Shown here in pieces: positions 33,530 through 42,805 of a DNA stretch of 64,000 bases (its first letter is position 1; every line of letters begins with the position of its first letter). Below the pieces are notes generated by a model that was not told the DNA's origin, made no database searches, and worked only from the letters and a program-made list of their open reading frames with translations. This DNA is from Liopterus haemorrhoidalis (Eukaryota > Arthropoda > Insecta > Coleoptera > Dytiscidae): the NCBI GenBank assembly GCA_963971575.1, contig OZ020611.1, positions 143,122,419-143,186,418 of the forward strand, in the 5' to 3' direction. Made by a program: the position numbers and the translations under genes.

Positions 33530-33680
33530 ATTTTTTTTTATTTAATGGTCTTTGCTGCTGTGGCAATTAGCCAGGACAATTTTTTATTTGAGAAAATTTC
33601 AATGCCTGAACGGGATTCGAACCCAAGACCTTCGCAACTCAGAGCACATGTGTTACCACTACGCTACGACGGTCGGCAAA
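33530..33680 (-). repeat. tRNA-derived SINE
   Basis: On the minus strand: A box TAGCGTAGTGG (33656-33666) and perfect B box GGTTCGAATCC (33613-33623) inside a tRNA-like head, followed by CTGGCTAATTGCCACAGCAG + CAAAGACC and an A-rich end. The acceptor stem does not pair, so this is not a functional tRNA. The tail matches the SINE at 42347-42525. Confidence 0.68.
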
Positions 33681-34078
33681 TTATACTTTAATATTTAATG
33701 TAAAGATACTAGACAAGCGGTTCCCAACCGATGTTTCGCGAGTCCCCGGGGTTCATGAAGTTGTTCTAGGGCAGGGGTGGCGAACTTATGACACGCGTGC
33801 CACTAGTGGCATGTGAAAAAAATTTATTGGCATTTAAACGATTTGAAAATGAAATGATTTTTATTGTAATGTATTTAAAAAATATATATATATTGGGAGA
33901 ATTTAGCGAATGTAACTGCTGAGAATCAGCAATGAACTTATTTTCTATGTGATTATACTTAATTCTTGTCAGTTCGTTCAACTAGCATCAATAATAGGTG
34001 AAATATAACAATTTTAGGTAAGGCACCTCATAGTTCCCCAAATTTTAACGGTAAACAATCGAACAGATTTTTTTTATA

Positions 34079-34741
34079 CAAGAGGCGTTTGATAAGTCAG
34101 TGACTTCGAAATTATTTTTCTTTTTATCAAAATGTGGACTTATTTTTCAATATAGTCTCCTTTTAGCTCTACACATTTTGTCTAACGATATTCCAGCTTC
34201 TTTAAGGTTTCCAAAAAGTACGATTTTTCAAACTTTGAAAAATTGGCGTGTTTCAGCGATGGTCTCCTCGTTCGATGTGAATTTCTTTCCAGCGAGCCAT
34301 TTCTTCATGTTTGGAAAGAGAAAGAAGTTACATGGGACCAAATATGAAAATAGGGTAGATGAAGAAACAGTTCGCAGCGAAATTCGATCAATTTGGCCGT
34401 TGCAAATGTGGAAAGTGAACTGATGCATTATCATGGTGGAACAACTTTTTTTTCTCCAAATGGAAAAGCGGCTCGCTTTTCTATCAATTCAGCTTGTAAT
34501 TGATCCAATAAAGCAGCATAATATAGACCTGTGATTTTTTTCCCCTTTTCCAGATAGTCGATGAAGATTATGCCTTGGGAATTTCACAAAATTGTGACCA
34601 TGACCTTTCCGGCTAGGAGAATATTTTTGCCTTCTTCAGAGCACGTTCGCCAGGAGAAATGGCAAATATCAGTAATAATATCAAACTTGCGATGTTAGCG
34701 CCATCTCTTATGAAAGTCAGTAACTTATCAAACACCCCTCG
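34079..34741 (-). mobile_element. mariner copy with decayed transposase
   Basis: Ends CAAGAGGCGTTTGATAAGTC and (reverse complement) CGAGGGGTGTTTGATAAGTT, with TA at both sides. Minus-strand coding: GKVMVTIL, GIIFIDYLEKGKKITGLYYA, LLDQLQAELIEK (about 34640-34460), then PCNFFLFPNMKKWLAGKKFT with SNEETIAET (34340-34240). Order matches mariner transposases. In this last segment Asn replaces the third catalytic Asp (CNFFLF for CDFFLF), and stops are present. At 663 bp it is half length. Confidence 0.82.
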
Positions 34742-34989
34742 TATACATTTTCACTGTAAAGTAATAAGAGAAATATTTAAAGATTTTCCTTCCAACTCCC
34801 CAAATAGTAAAGTAATCTGAGAGTCGAACCCAAATTTATTTCGTCCGATTTACGGTTACGTTTCAAGTAAATATTATTCGTTCCAGTTTCGGTTTCGGTT
34901 CGTATATAAATTCCGGTTCGAATAACAAGTTAAAATCGAGTCTAACATCAAATGTCTAGCTATAATTATTGTTATAATTTCCTATATAT

Positions 34990-35137
34990 TGTAGGGCGGT
35001 TGTCAGGTGGCACACACACACTTTGTACGTTGTGATAATCGCGGGAATCTAGCGTGTACTGTCTGTTGCGTTTTGCGTTGCCAACTTAAACGGTAAGTTG
35101 CTTGGCGGGTATTTTGAAGTTAAATTAGGTGCCTACA
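34990..35137 (-). repeat. Gypsy 3' LTR
   Basis: 148 bp, TG...CA ends with inverted TGTAGG/CCTACA. It contains CACACACACA and supplies the stop codon of gag-pol (the TAG of TGTAG at 35133-35135). The preceding stretch (read on the minus strand) is a poor polypurine tract. Confidence 0.95.
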
Positions 35138-38100
35138 GCTCGGCCATTCTGATGTTACGATCGCCCTCGATCGTCTCTGATGAGTCGTCATCCTCTGAGC
35201 TCGTGGTTTCAGAGTCTTCTCCTGGATCGTATAGTCGGAGGCGGTCACTCGGTAGGATTCCGCTGTAGAATCGTTGTGTTGCTTGGGCGCCGGGGATGTC
35301 TTCCACGACGTACCGGTCGAAGTCCAAGACCTTGGTAATAACGTACGGACCTTGATATTTGGGCCGCAGTTTACCGGTCTGTAACACAGATTTGGTTAAT
35401 ACATAGTCGCCAACTGCGTATTTGGGTGGGGGAACGCGGCGAAGGTCGTATCGTCGCTTGTTGTCGGCCTGGGATACAAGCTGGTGACGTTCGGCGTTCT
35501 CTCGGGCTGCTGCGCGGCGCTCTTGGTGGGAGATGCCTTCTTCTTCTTCTGGTTGGATGACTTCTTGTAAGAGGTCTCGTACTCTCTGGTCGGAGTTTAC
35601 ACGTAGGTCGTACCCTAGTAGGACACGAGCTGGGGTTGCATCAATGCTCCTTTGATAGGTATTGTTGAGCACGTGTTGCACTGTGGTGAGTTTCTGGTGC
35701 CACGCGTCGCCTTCGTTGGTTATCTTCGCGAGCACTGCACGTACAGTTCTGTTGTAACGTTCACACTGACCGTTTGCGCGCGGTGTGGAAGTCGCATTCA
35801 GTACGTGGACAATGTCATTGTCTTTTAAGAAAGTCTCAAACTCACTCGCGGTAAACGCACTTCCGCGGTCAGTTACTAGAGATCGTGGCGGACCAAATGT
35901 CTGCAGTAGTGATTTAAATGCATTTATCACTTCTCGCGTGCATGTAGTTTTAGTGGCGTAAAGGAAAAGGAATTTACTGTACGCATCTATGATAACAAGG
36001 ATATGTTTATTACCATTGGATGGGGTATCTAAAGGTCCAACATGGTCACAATGTAGGGTTTGGAAAGGCTGCTGTCCTTTAGGTATGTTGATTAGCTGTC
36101 CTACGGCTTTGCCGCTGGCTGCGTTATGCGTCAAACATTTGAGGCAGTGTTTTATGTGTTTCACTACGTAGCGTCGTAGTTTTGGGAACCAATAGGCTTC
36201 TAATATCTTTCGGACTGTTTTTTCAACACCGACGTGTCCATTTTCATCGTGTGCTGAACGAACGATGTTAGGTCTCATTGTGCGTGGAATGACAAATAAA
36301 TATCTTTTGTCTACTTCGTAGCATAGAATACCATTGCGTAGTACAAAATGCTTGTTCGGTGGAGTTTTCTCCTCTTCGAGCAGGTCTATGCTTGCTCTTA
36401 TCTCCGGATCCTTTTGTTGCATGAGTTTGAGAAAGCGGGTCTCTGCATCAGGGTCCTTGGACGTTATCATGGTTATTCGACTTAAGGCGTCGACGTGTTG
36501 CATGTCTTTAGACGGTCTGTGTTCAAGACTGTAGTTGAAGTCTTCTAAGAGAATGGACCATCTGTATATCCGTGCATTAATTTCGCGTTTTGATAATGCT
36601 AGTTTTAATGAGTTACAATCTGTGACGAGTTTGAAAGGTATACCCAGCAAGTAGGGTCTGAACTTTTCTAGACTGCGTATGACTGCTAGCATTTCGAGTT
36701 CGAATGAGTGATACCTTGATTCGGCAGCGCTCGTCGTAGCCGACATGTAATAAATCGGATGCATTTTTCTGTCGATGCCTCGCTGTAGCAGTACAGCACC
36801 GTAGCCGTATGAGCTAGCATCGGTGTGAAGTTCTGTATCATTATCCGGGGAATATATTCCGAGGACAGGTTCGCTCGATAGAATCTCTTTTATTCGTTGA
36901 AAGGATTCTACCTGTTCAGGTCCAAATTCGAATTTTGTTTCCTTTCCGATTAATTTGGTTAGTGGTTTGGCGATCGAAGAGTACGACGGGATAAATCGTC
37001 TGAAGTACCCAGCGAGACCAAGGAATCGTTGTACCTGCTTGACGTTTGTAGGCACTGGAAATTTCTTGACTGCTTCTGTTTTATTGGTTTGAGGTCGTAC
37101 CTCGTTCTCCCGGATCCTGAACCCTAAGTATTCGGTTTCTTCCTGGAGGAACTTACATTTATCTAGTCGGAGAGACAATCCGTATTTGGTGACAATGTCC
37201 ATCACACGCGCGAGTTGTGTGATACCTTCGGGAATCGTTCGCGACATGATCAGAATGTCGTCCATGTAGATGAGAATTGTCTTGTCGTGAAGTAGTGGTT
37301 CAAATATTTTGTTTATGTAACGTTGGAACGTAGCGGGGCTGTTTGTTAACCCGAATGGCATGAAGTTGTATTCATAGAGCCCTTCGTGTGTAATGAATGC
37401 AGTGTATTTCTTAGAATCTTCCGCGACGGGGACGTGGAAAAATCCATTTTTCAAGTCTAGTGTAGTGAAGTAACTGTGGTTCGACAAGGCGTCTATTTGT
37501 GTGTCTATTAGCGGTAACGGAAATTTATCCTTAACTGTGATTTTGTTTACGGCGCGGTAGTCGACGCATAGCCGTTTTTCTCCGTTCTTTTTGTCCACTA
37601 AGACGATTGGGCTTGCGTAGTCGGACTTGCTGTGTCTAATGATGCCCTTGCTGAGGAGATCACTAACAGTGTCTTCTACGTATTTACGCTCGGAAACGGA
37701 TAGTCTTCTTGGGCGATAAACGATCGGTTCAGCGGAGGTGAGCCTGATGTTCATCTCGAAGCCTGGTAGCGTTTCTGGCTTAATATCGGTTGTAGTAACG
37801 TCGCGTATTAGTTTTAAGACTTCAGACTTGTCGTCTTCGTTTACTTGCGGGTTGATTACGACATCACTTGCTGTATCGGTTGGGGACTCTTTGATGTCTC
37901 CTATTTCGATGTCGGCGACACCGTGTTCAATTTTAAGTACGACGCGTTGATCCTGTAGAAAATCTAGACCAAGTATCAATGGAACGGGTATGACGTCATC
38001 GTCTACGACGTATAGGCGCGTTTTGACAATAGAGTCTCTTATTTTCACGGACGCTTTGGTGATACCTGTATTTTGGCATCGTGCACCGTTCAGTCCTGTT

Positions 38101-39515
38101 AAACTAATCGGTTTTATTTCGATCGAATCGGTTTCGATGTAGTCGAGGTTAAGTCTGTTAGCTTCTGAGGAAGTTATTAAATTTACGGATGAACCTGTGT
38201 CTGCTAATGCTTCGGCATTAATCCCGTTGATAGTAACATTAATCACGAGATTTCCGGGGTTCTGTTTTATTACTAACGCGGTTTTTGTATCGTTTTGTTT
38301 TTTGCAGTCGCGAGCGAGGTGACCGCTGCATTTGCACTTGGTGCATGCAATCTTAGGGCAATCCTTCATTCGATGGGCTGACTCCATGCAGAATGGGCAG
38401 ATCATGTTATCGCGTACCATATTGTTGGTATCGTTTTTAGTTCGTTCTTCTTTCGGTGGTGCGCTTCGCGCTTGCGGTGCTGACCTTGGTGGCGCATCTG
38501 CGGTTTTATTGTTGTATGTCTGCGGAGACTTCGTATCTTTTTGCGCGATGTTCGATTTTCGGTTCGATTCAAACGCGTAGTACGATTCAGCGCGTCTAAG
38601 CAGATCGTTGAGGTTGCGAGGTACGTTAGTGTAAAATTGTCTCGCAAGATTTGTATCTCGTAAGCCTTGTATGGTGTATGAAATTAAGCTATACGCGTCA
38701 ACGTAGTCACGTGCTATGGATTTCATGCTGAACACGTAAGTTCTTAGAGATTCGTCGGGTTCTTGTTTCCTATCCCTTAACATGCGGTGGATGTCAATGG
38801 AATATTCTTGGCTGGAAAATGTTTCCATGAACCTGCTTTTGAACTCGTTCCAAGAGATTGTTGGAGGTTCTGAGTCCTTCCATAATTTTGCGGCTCCGCG
38901 AAGTTTAAGTTTCGCGTGTATAACCGTATTTCTATCGTCGAGGTTATAAAATACACGAGCATTCTCGACCGATTCTATAAAACGCTCGGCGGATACTGCT
39001 GTTTGATCGGGGTCGAAATCTAGAATTTCGTATTGCGCCTCTTGCGTGAATCTATGCATTGTATACGCGCGCGACTCTGCGGTGAACGCTGGCATTAACA
39101 ATTGTTTAGAAGCGACGCTCGGCGGTTGTTGCGGGAACATTGGAGCGTTCGTGTGACCTTGTGTAGTCATACGAGAAACTGGTTTGTTCGTTGGTGCGCT
39201 GTCGAACGGTGAGCCGGTAACGTAGGCAGCAGCAGCTGTCGCAGGCGCCTGAGGTGGCGTGCGAGGCTTCGCTTCCGTTTGAATGACACACGGGTTCTGC
39301 ACACTTATTTGCAAGGAATTGATTTGATGTTGCAATCGTGCAATCGTATCCTGTAATGTATTTATGTCCGTTGTGCAGCACGGGAGGTAGGAAGACGCAA
39401 AACACGAGTTATGGTTTTCAAGGTTACATGCAGGATTTAGGTTAGCAATTGGGGAAGTCGGAGGCTCTGATCCAACGCCACTAAAATCTGATACATGCAA
39501 TTCTCTATTCTCCAT
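35133..39515 (-). CDS. Gypsy/Ty3 gag-pol polyprotein, single ORF
   Basis: The 1,460-codon frame starts at the ATG at 39515 (MENRELHV); an in-frame GTG three codons upstream was not used. It stops inside the 3' LTR. Domains in order: a heptad-like stretch (about 50-75); capsid-like gag (160-310); two CCHC knuckles (CPFCMESAHRMKDC at 373 and CTKCKCSGHLARDC at 391); protease (ADTGSS, about 438, with ILGLDF at 514); reverse transcriptase (TLDLKNGF at 685, PFGLTNSP, YMDD at 750); RNase H (HTDASSYGYGAVL, 897); integrase with HHCC finger (H1089...CLKC) and D,D,E core (HCDHVGP about 1156, TDRGSAF 1215, Glu in NGQCERYNR 1251); and an acidic C-terminus. Gag and pol are fused without frameshift, as in some gypsy clades. 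All catalytic residues look intact. Confidence 0.95.
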   Translation of the reverse strand: MENRELHVSDFSGVGSEPPTSPIANLNPACNLENHNSCFASSYLPCCTTDINTLQDTIARLQHQINSLQISVQNPCVIQTEAKPRTPPQAPATAAAAYVTGSPFDSAPTNKPVSRMTTQGHTNAPMFPQQPPSVASKQLLMPAFTAESRAYTMHRFTQEAQYEILDFDPDQTAVSAERFIESVENARVFYNLDDRNTVIHAKLKLRGAAKLWKDSEPPTISWNEFKSRFMETFSSQEYSIDIHRMLRDRKQEPDESLRTYVFSMKSIARDYVDAYSLISYTIQGLRDTNLARQFYTNVPRNLNDLLRRAESYYAFESNRKSNIAQKDTKSPQTYNNKTADAPPRSAPQARSAPPKEERTKNDTNNMVRDNMICPFCMESAHRMKDCPKIACTKCKCSGHLARDCKKQNDTKTALVIKQNPGNLVINVTINGINAEALADTGSSVNLITSSEANRLNLDYIETDSIEIKPISLTGLNGARCQNTGITKASVKIRDSIVKTRLYVVDDDVIPVPLILGLDFLQDQRVVLKIEHGVADIEIGDIKESPTDTASDVVINPQVNEDDKSEVLKLIRDVTTTDIKPETLPGFEMNIRLTSAEPIVYRPRRLSVSERKYVEDTVSDLLSKGIIRHSKSDYASPIVLVDKKNGEKRLCVDYRAVNKITVKDKFPLPLIDTQIDALSNHSYFTTLDLKNGFFHVPVAEDSKKYTAFITHEGLYEYNFMPFGLTNSPATFQRYINKIFEPLLHDKTILIYMDDILIMSRTIPEGITQLARVMDIVTKYGLSLRLDKCKFLQEETEYLGFRIRENEVRPQTNKTEAVKKFPVPTNVKQVQRFLGLAGYFRRFIPSYSSIAKPLTKLIGKETKFEFGPEQVESFQRIKEILSSEPVLGIYSPDNDTELHTDASSYGYGAVLLQRGIDRKMHPIYYMSATTSAAESRYHSFELEMLAVIRSLEKFRPYLLGIPFKLVTDCNSLKLALSKREINARIYRWSILLEDFNYSLEHRPSKDMQHVDALSRITMITSKDPDAETRFLKLMQQKDPEIRASIDLLEEEKTPPNKHFVLRNGILCYEVDKRYLFVIPRTMRPNIVRSAHDENGHVGVEKTVRKILEAYWFPKLRRYVVKHIKHCLKCLTHNAASGKAVGQLINIPKGQQPFQTLHCDHVGPLDTPSNGNKHILVIIDAYSKFLFLYATKTTCTREVINAFKSLLQTFGPPRSLVTDRGSAFTASEFETFLKDNDIVHVLNATSTPRANGQCERYNRTVRAVLAKITNEGDAWHQKLTTVQHVLNNTYQRSIDATPARVLLGYDLRVNSDQRVRDLLQEVIQPEEEEGISHQERRAAARENAERHQLVSQADNKRRYDLRRVPPPKYAVGDYVLTKSVLQTGKLRPKYQGPYVITKVLDFDRYVVEDIPGAQATQRFYSGILPSDRLRLYDPGEDSETTSSEDDDSSETIEGDRNIRMAEL

Positions 39516-39554
39516 TGTACTCACGAATTGATGATTCTCACTATTTTGGTCTTT

Positions 39555-39568
39555 AATCCCACTTCTGA
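39555..39568 (-). promoter_or_regulatory. Candidate primer-binding site (tRNA-Leu-like)
   Basis: Immediately inside the 5' LTR the minus strand reads GCCTCAGAAGTGGGATTAAA. TCAGAAGTGGGATT is complementary to the 3' arm of insect tRNA-Leu as I remember it, but the terminal TGG complementary to CCA is not present. The match is therefore internal and uncertain. Confidence 0.4.
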
Positions 39569-39571
39569 GGC

Positions 39572-39719
39572 TGTAGGGCGGTTGTCAGGTGGCACACACA
39601 CACTTTGTACGTTGTGATAATCGCGGGAATCTAGCGTGTACTGTCTGTTGCGTTTTGCGTTGCCAACTTAAACGGTAAGTTGCTTGGCGGGTATTTTGAA
39701 GTTAAATTAGGTGCCTACA
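39572..39719 (-). repeat. Gypsy 5' LTR
   Basis: 148 bp, identical by eye to the 3' LTR. It is followed downstream (minus strand) by the candidate primer-binding site, and flanked on the outside by ATAT. Confidence 0.95.
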
Positions 39720-39780
39720 ATATTACCGAATAATTAGTAATAACTTCGGTTTAATTTTATTTACCAAATTCTTGTTTTTC

Positions 39781-39882
39781 AATAGGGGACAGGCATGACT
39801 TTTTTATTTTTTTTAAAATTATATTCCTCTTGTTGTATATTAATATAAAAAACAGTTTTGCATTTGTTTATCTTTTTTTTTG
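39781..39882 (+). mobile_element. Terminal fragment of the ATAGGGGATA element
   Basis: AATAGGGGACAGGCATGACT, then ATATTCCTCTTGTTGTATAT and CAGTTTTGCATTTG follow the left end of the copy at 13938 for about 100 bp, then diverge. A lone terminus between the gypsy and the receptor exon. Confidence 0.65.
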
Positions 39883-40110
39883 CCAATACATGGCAGCGCA
39901 CCTCGCTAGGAGCTTTTCGATTCTGGGGCTGTCGGGCAAATTATATTGAAATATGTATCTCTCTTATTAATTTCGATACAACAAAAATGTATATCTATAA
40001 CAAAAAAACCTAGGAAGTATCTACGGGAACCTCATTTACATTAAAAATCCTTACGAACGACCCGGTATTTAATAATTTTTTATTTTTATTTTGTGTCTTT
40101 TAATTTTTAG

Positions 40111-40687
40111 GTTTAAGGGACGATATTAAAACATTTTTAACAGGACTTTTGTATTTTGGTTGTATGTTTACAATGTTGGTACTTTCAGTAATTTTTTACT
40201 ATCAACGTGACAGATTAAAAGACCTACCAACCAAACTAAGAGAACTAGAAATACACAGTGTACCAAGTGACATCGTTCAAATAGAGGAGAGATGTAGATT
40301 TCTTTCAGTAACTTTTAAAAACTATATTTTTGTTAGCGGATTTCTGTATATTCTTCTACCCTTTGCTGATATCAAAAACTGCAAGGAAAAACAAAAGATT
40401 GCAGTATACACTAAACATATTCCTTGTGGCATATATGGCCCTTTATGGTACCCATTCAGTTATTCTGACAGTCCAGTTTTTGAGATTATACTATTCTACA
40501 CCTTGTTACACGCATTTGTTTTTTGTTTCGTGATTTTTGAATGTTTCTTGATGTGTTCGTGTATTGTTTTACATATTGTCGGACATTTGAGAAATTTGAA
40601 AAAGTTACTAAACGAAGCCATGCATACAGCAACTAACAAAGAAGAAAAATTTAAAAAGTGTGTCATTTATCACATTGCTATTATTAA
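40111..40687 (+). CDS. Insect odorant receptor (7tm_6), large internal exon
   Basis: Insect odorant receptors are inverted 7-TM ligand-gated channels that work with the co-receptor Orco in antennal neurons. This exon gives 192 codons with at least three hydrophobic helices (about residues 7-25, 70-90, 128-152). It has the family motif GPLWYPFSYSDSPVFEIILF before TM4, and CIVLHIVGHLRNLKKLLNEA after it. The acceptor TTAATTTTTAG ends at 40110; the donor GTAAGT starts at 40688. The exon begins two bases into a codon and ends with two bases that join A at 46164 (AA+A, Lys). An in-frame TAA at 40101 forces a splice at its start, so TM1 and the N-terminus (about 60 residues) come from an exon I could not find. 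The frame is intact. Confidence 0.88.
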
Positions 40688-40859
40688 GTAAGTTTACAAA
40701 AATACTACATATAGCTGGTGACCTGGCAATACCTCCTATCTACAATTTTTAGCGAAAATAAGTTCTTGGTTTGCATTGTAATCCACGTATTACTGCACAA
40801 GTTGTGACAATACTACGCAAAAACGGCTGACATAAATCAGTTTTTTACCTCTCCTTTAA

Positions 40860-41108
40860 TAGGGGTGACCATTTTCTTAAGGAGGTAATGCGGGGCGGAG
40901 CAAAAAAAGGACCTCATCTCCCAAATCCAAGTGAAGAGCAAAAATTAGGTCCTCACCTCCCAAATCCAAGTGAAGAGCAAAAAAAAAGGTCCTCATTTCC
41001 TCAAATACAAGTTACAAAATGCGGGACAATGCAGGACAAAATGTTAAAATGCGGGACGCATCTTAATGCGGGACAAAATGTTAGAATGCGGGACGAATGG
41101 TCACCCTA
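40860..41108. mobile_element. hAT-type MITE (TAGGGTGACC family), complete
   Basis: Ends TAGGGGTGACCATTTTC and ATGGTCACCCTA, flanked by the 8-bp duplication TCCTTTAA. Inside are three minisatellite units and AAATGCGGGACAAAATGTTA repeats. It sits in the receptor intron, 172 bp after the exon. Confidence 0.87.
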
Positions 41109-41639
41109 TCCTTTAAATTTCTATTTATGCAGATAGGAGGTATTGCCAGGTCACCCGCGATATGTAGACTTCGTTCAACGTAAGAATAACACAGACGGAT
41201 GCTAACGGCTTCCATGTGCAAAAACCAAATTTCGTCTATTACGCTAAACAGCTAGTTTAACACATTTCAGTGGCCTCACTTACTTTGATTTGTTTTTGAC
41301 TACGCGTATTGTTCAATGTTGTTTGTTTATTTCCGTTATTATTATTTATTTCTCCTACGTTTCAAGGTATACCGTGTACTAAAATAATTAAAAATGTATT
41401 TGAAATACATGATTTTGTATGTTTGGTATCCACAACAATTGATTAGAACCCTTATTTACGTCAATGTGATCATCTATTTTCTCGCGCAGAATGGATGACT
41501 TAATTTATAATACCCTGTATTTTTCTTATGTTGAACGAAGTGTACCAGTTCTCCCATTTAACCAGGACTATATGAGGATCTCGAAAACTAGAAAAGATAC
41601 GACTTCGGTTAAATTAGACCGACACTTAACTTGTTTTGA

Positions 41640-41880
41640 TAAAATGCATTGCAGACTACACGTTCAAACGTTAGAATGCAGTAATGCTCTTATGGGAAAT
41701 GGGAGCGGTTGTGCCAAATGTTGTAAAAGTGTCAAATATGTCAATGAACCTATAATATTATGCGGAAAATTATGAGTTTATTTTAAAAAAAACGCGTCTT
41801 CACAGTTCAGTGTGTTTTACAGCCGGCAACGTCGACAAAAAAGGAAAGGATAGCGTTTTTGAAATGGCTAGAACTCACCA
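41640..41880 (+). repeat. Partial copy of the 62.9 kb TIR element
   Basis: CTCTTATGGGAAATGGGAGC, GCCAAATGTTGTAAAAGTGT, GCGTCTTCACAG.TCAG.GT and GGCAACGTCGACAA occur in the same order as at 62925-63130. The outer ends are not matched here. Confidence 0.6.
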
Positions 41881-41984
41881 CCAGGTGAAGTGAGAGATGC
41901 GCGGCAGATGGCGTTAGGTTTGTGAAGTCTTAGCATTTTTTTTCTGTTGAAGCCGTGGATGATAGAACACCGCGTTTTTGCGTG

Positions 41985-42240
41985 CGACTTTTTCGTCGAG
42001 AATAAAGAGTCGATCACGGCAGTTCAGCGTATCCTTATCCTTATCCGTTCAGCGTATCATTAGAAATCAAGCTGTTCCCGCTCGTAACACTATCCTACGT
42101 CGAATTAAGCACTTTCATATGCGAAGTTCAGTCACTGTACGTAATCCCCAGGCTTCAACTGTTACACTTCGGCCAATTTGTACGGGTAGAAATGCAGGTC
42201 AAAATGCAAAATACTTACTAAACGATTACTGAGGCCAAGT
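41985..42240 (+). pseudogene. DUF4817/HTH-type transposase N-terminal fragment
   Basis: Plus-strand frame contains QRIIRNQAVPARNTILRRIK and SSVTVRNPQASTVTLRPI. This follows the pattern of HTH (DUF4817) N-termini of insect IS630-type transposases (F....VP...TIL.WV..F...GSV..K...GR..TVRT). Short and broken; no catalytic domain. Confidence 0.5.
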
Positions 42241-42346
42241 TCAGCAGAATGCTTCCGAGCACATCAACTCGGACTGCGCAGCAGGGCTTGTTTGACGCTT
42301 TCTACATTTTCAGGGGTATGTACCGTTCGTGTAGCCCCCGACGGCC

Positions 42347-42525
42347 TTTTTTTTTTTGTCTTAGCTACTGATGACCATTAACCAGTGTATCTTTTATTTT
42401 TATTTTGGATACTTTAGTAATTTTATGACAAATACAAACATCCATGCCATCACCGGGATTCGAACCCGAGCCCCCATGGTTAGCTGTCAAATGAGCTGAC
42501 AACTGCGCCATAGCGCCCCGACGGT
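42347..42525 (-). repeat. tRNA-derived SINE
   Basis: Minus strand: A box TGGCGCAGTTG (42500-42510), perfect B box GGTTCGAATCC (42456-42466), body with CTGGTTAATGGTCATCAGTA + GCTAAGAC, and an A-run at the 3' end (42346-42355). The tail resembles that of the SINE at 33530-33680. It splits the DUF4817 remnant at 42545 from its surroundings. Confidence 0.72.
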
Positions 42526-42544
42526 CTTTTGCTCATTAGTGTAC

Positions 42545-42630
42545 CTGGTGTACGCAACCCACCGTAGGATAATGTTACGAGCGGGAACAGCTTGATTTCG
42601 ATGAACATTGAAATGGAGACAAAACTTTAA
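42545..42630 (-). pseudogene. DUF4817/HTH-type transposase fragment, second copy
   Basis: Minus strand gives FNVHRNQAVPARNIILRWV, nearly the same peptide as the plus-strand fragment at 41985-42240. The two copies face each other about 450 bp apart. Confidence 0.5.
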
Positions 42631-42805
42631 ACAAATGGTTAAATTCACATTTAAATGATTGCATGGCTCAAATTCCATACACATACCCATTAGAGCTCAT
42701 AGTAAATATGCGTTAAAAATGCATGCACAATGATAAATAATTTTAAATGGGGAAATTGTGGGGGGGAAATAAAGTAATGTATAACTACACCTACACTATA
42801 ATTAG

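Larger units (their letters stand above)
34990..39719 (-). mobile_element. Gypsy/Ty3 LTR retrotransposon, complete, LTRs identical by eye
   Basis: The 148-bp LTRs (34990-35137 and 39572-39719) begin TGTAGGGCGG and end GTGCCTACA, and I see no difference between them. The 4-bp ATAT occurs on both flanks (34986-34989, 39720-39723). Total length is 4,730 bp. A single long gag-pol frame fills the inside on the minus strand; no env-like ORF exists. Identical LTRs and an open frame imply recent insertion. It lies about 390 bp upstream of the first visible odorant receptor exon, in the opposite direction. Base composition is much richer in G+C than the surroundings. Confidence 0.96.

Noticed and set aside
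33613..33680. Functional tRNA gene on the minus strand
   Set aside because: Acceptor stem mismatches beyond the first four pairs and a shared SINE tail follow.
33718..33810. Two hAT-like left ends (AGCGGTTCCCAACC and CAGGGGTGGCGAACTTATG)
   Set aside because: No right ends or duplications could be found within the next kilobase; recorded as lone termini only.
35989..39405. Plus- and minus-strand open frames overlapping gag-pol
   Set aside because: All are shadows of the 1,460-codon frame; none has a recognised domain.
42430..42525. Functional tRNA gene on the minus strand
   Set aside because: A and B boxes are good but the acceptor stem does not pair and a poly-A tailed body follows; it is a SINE.
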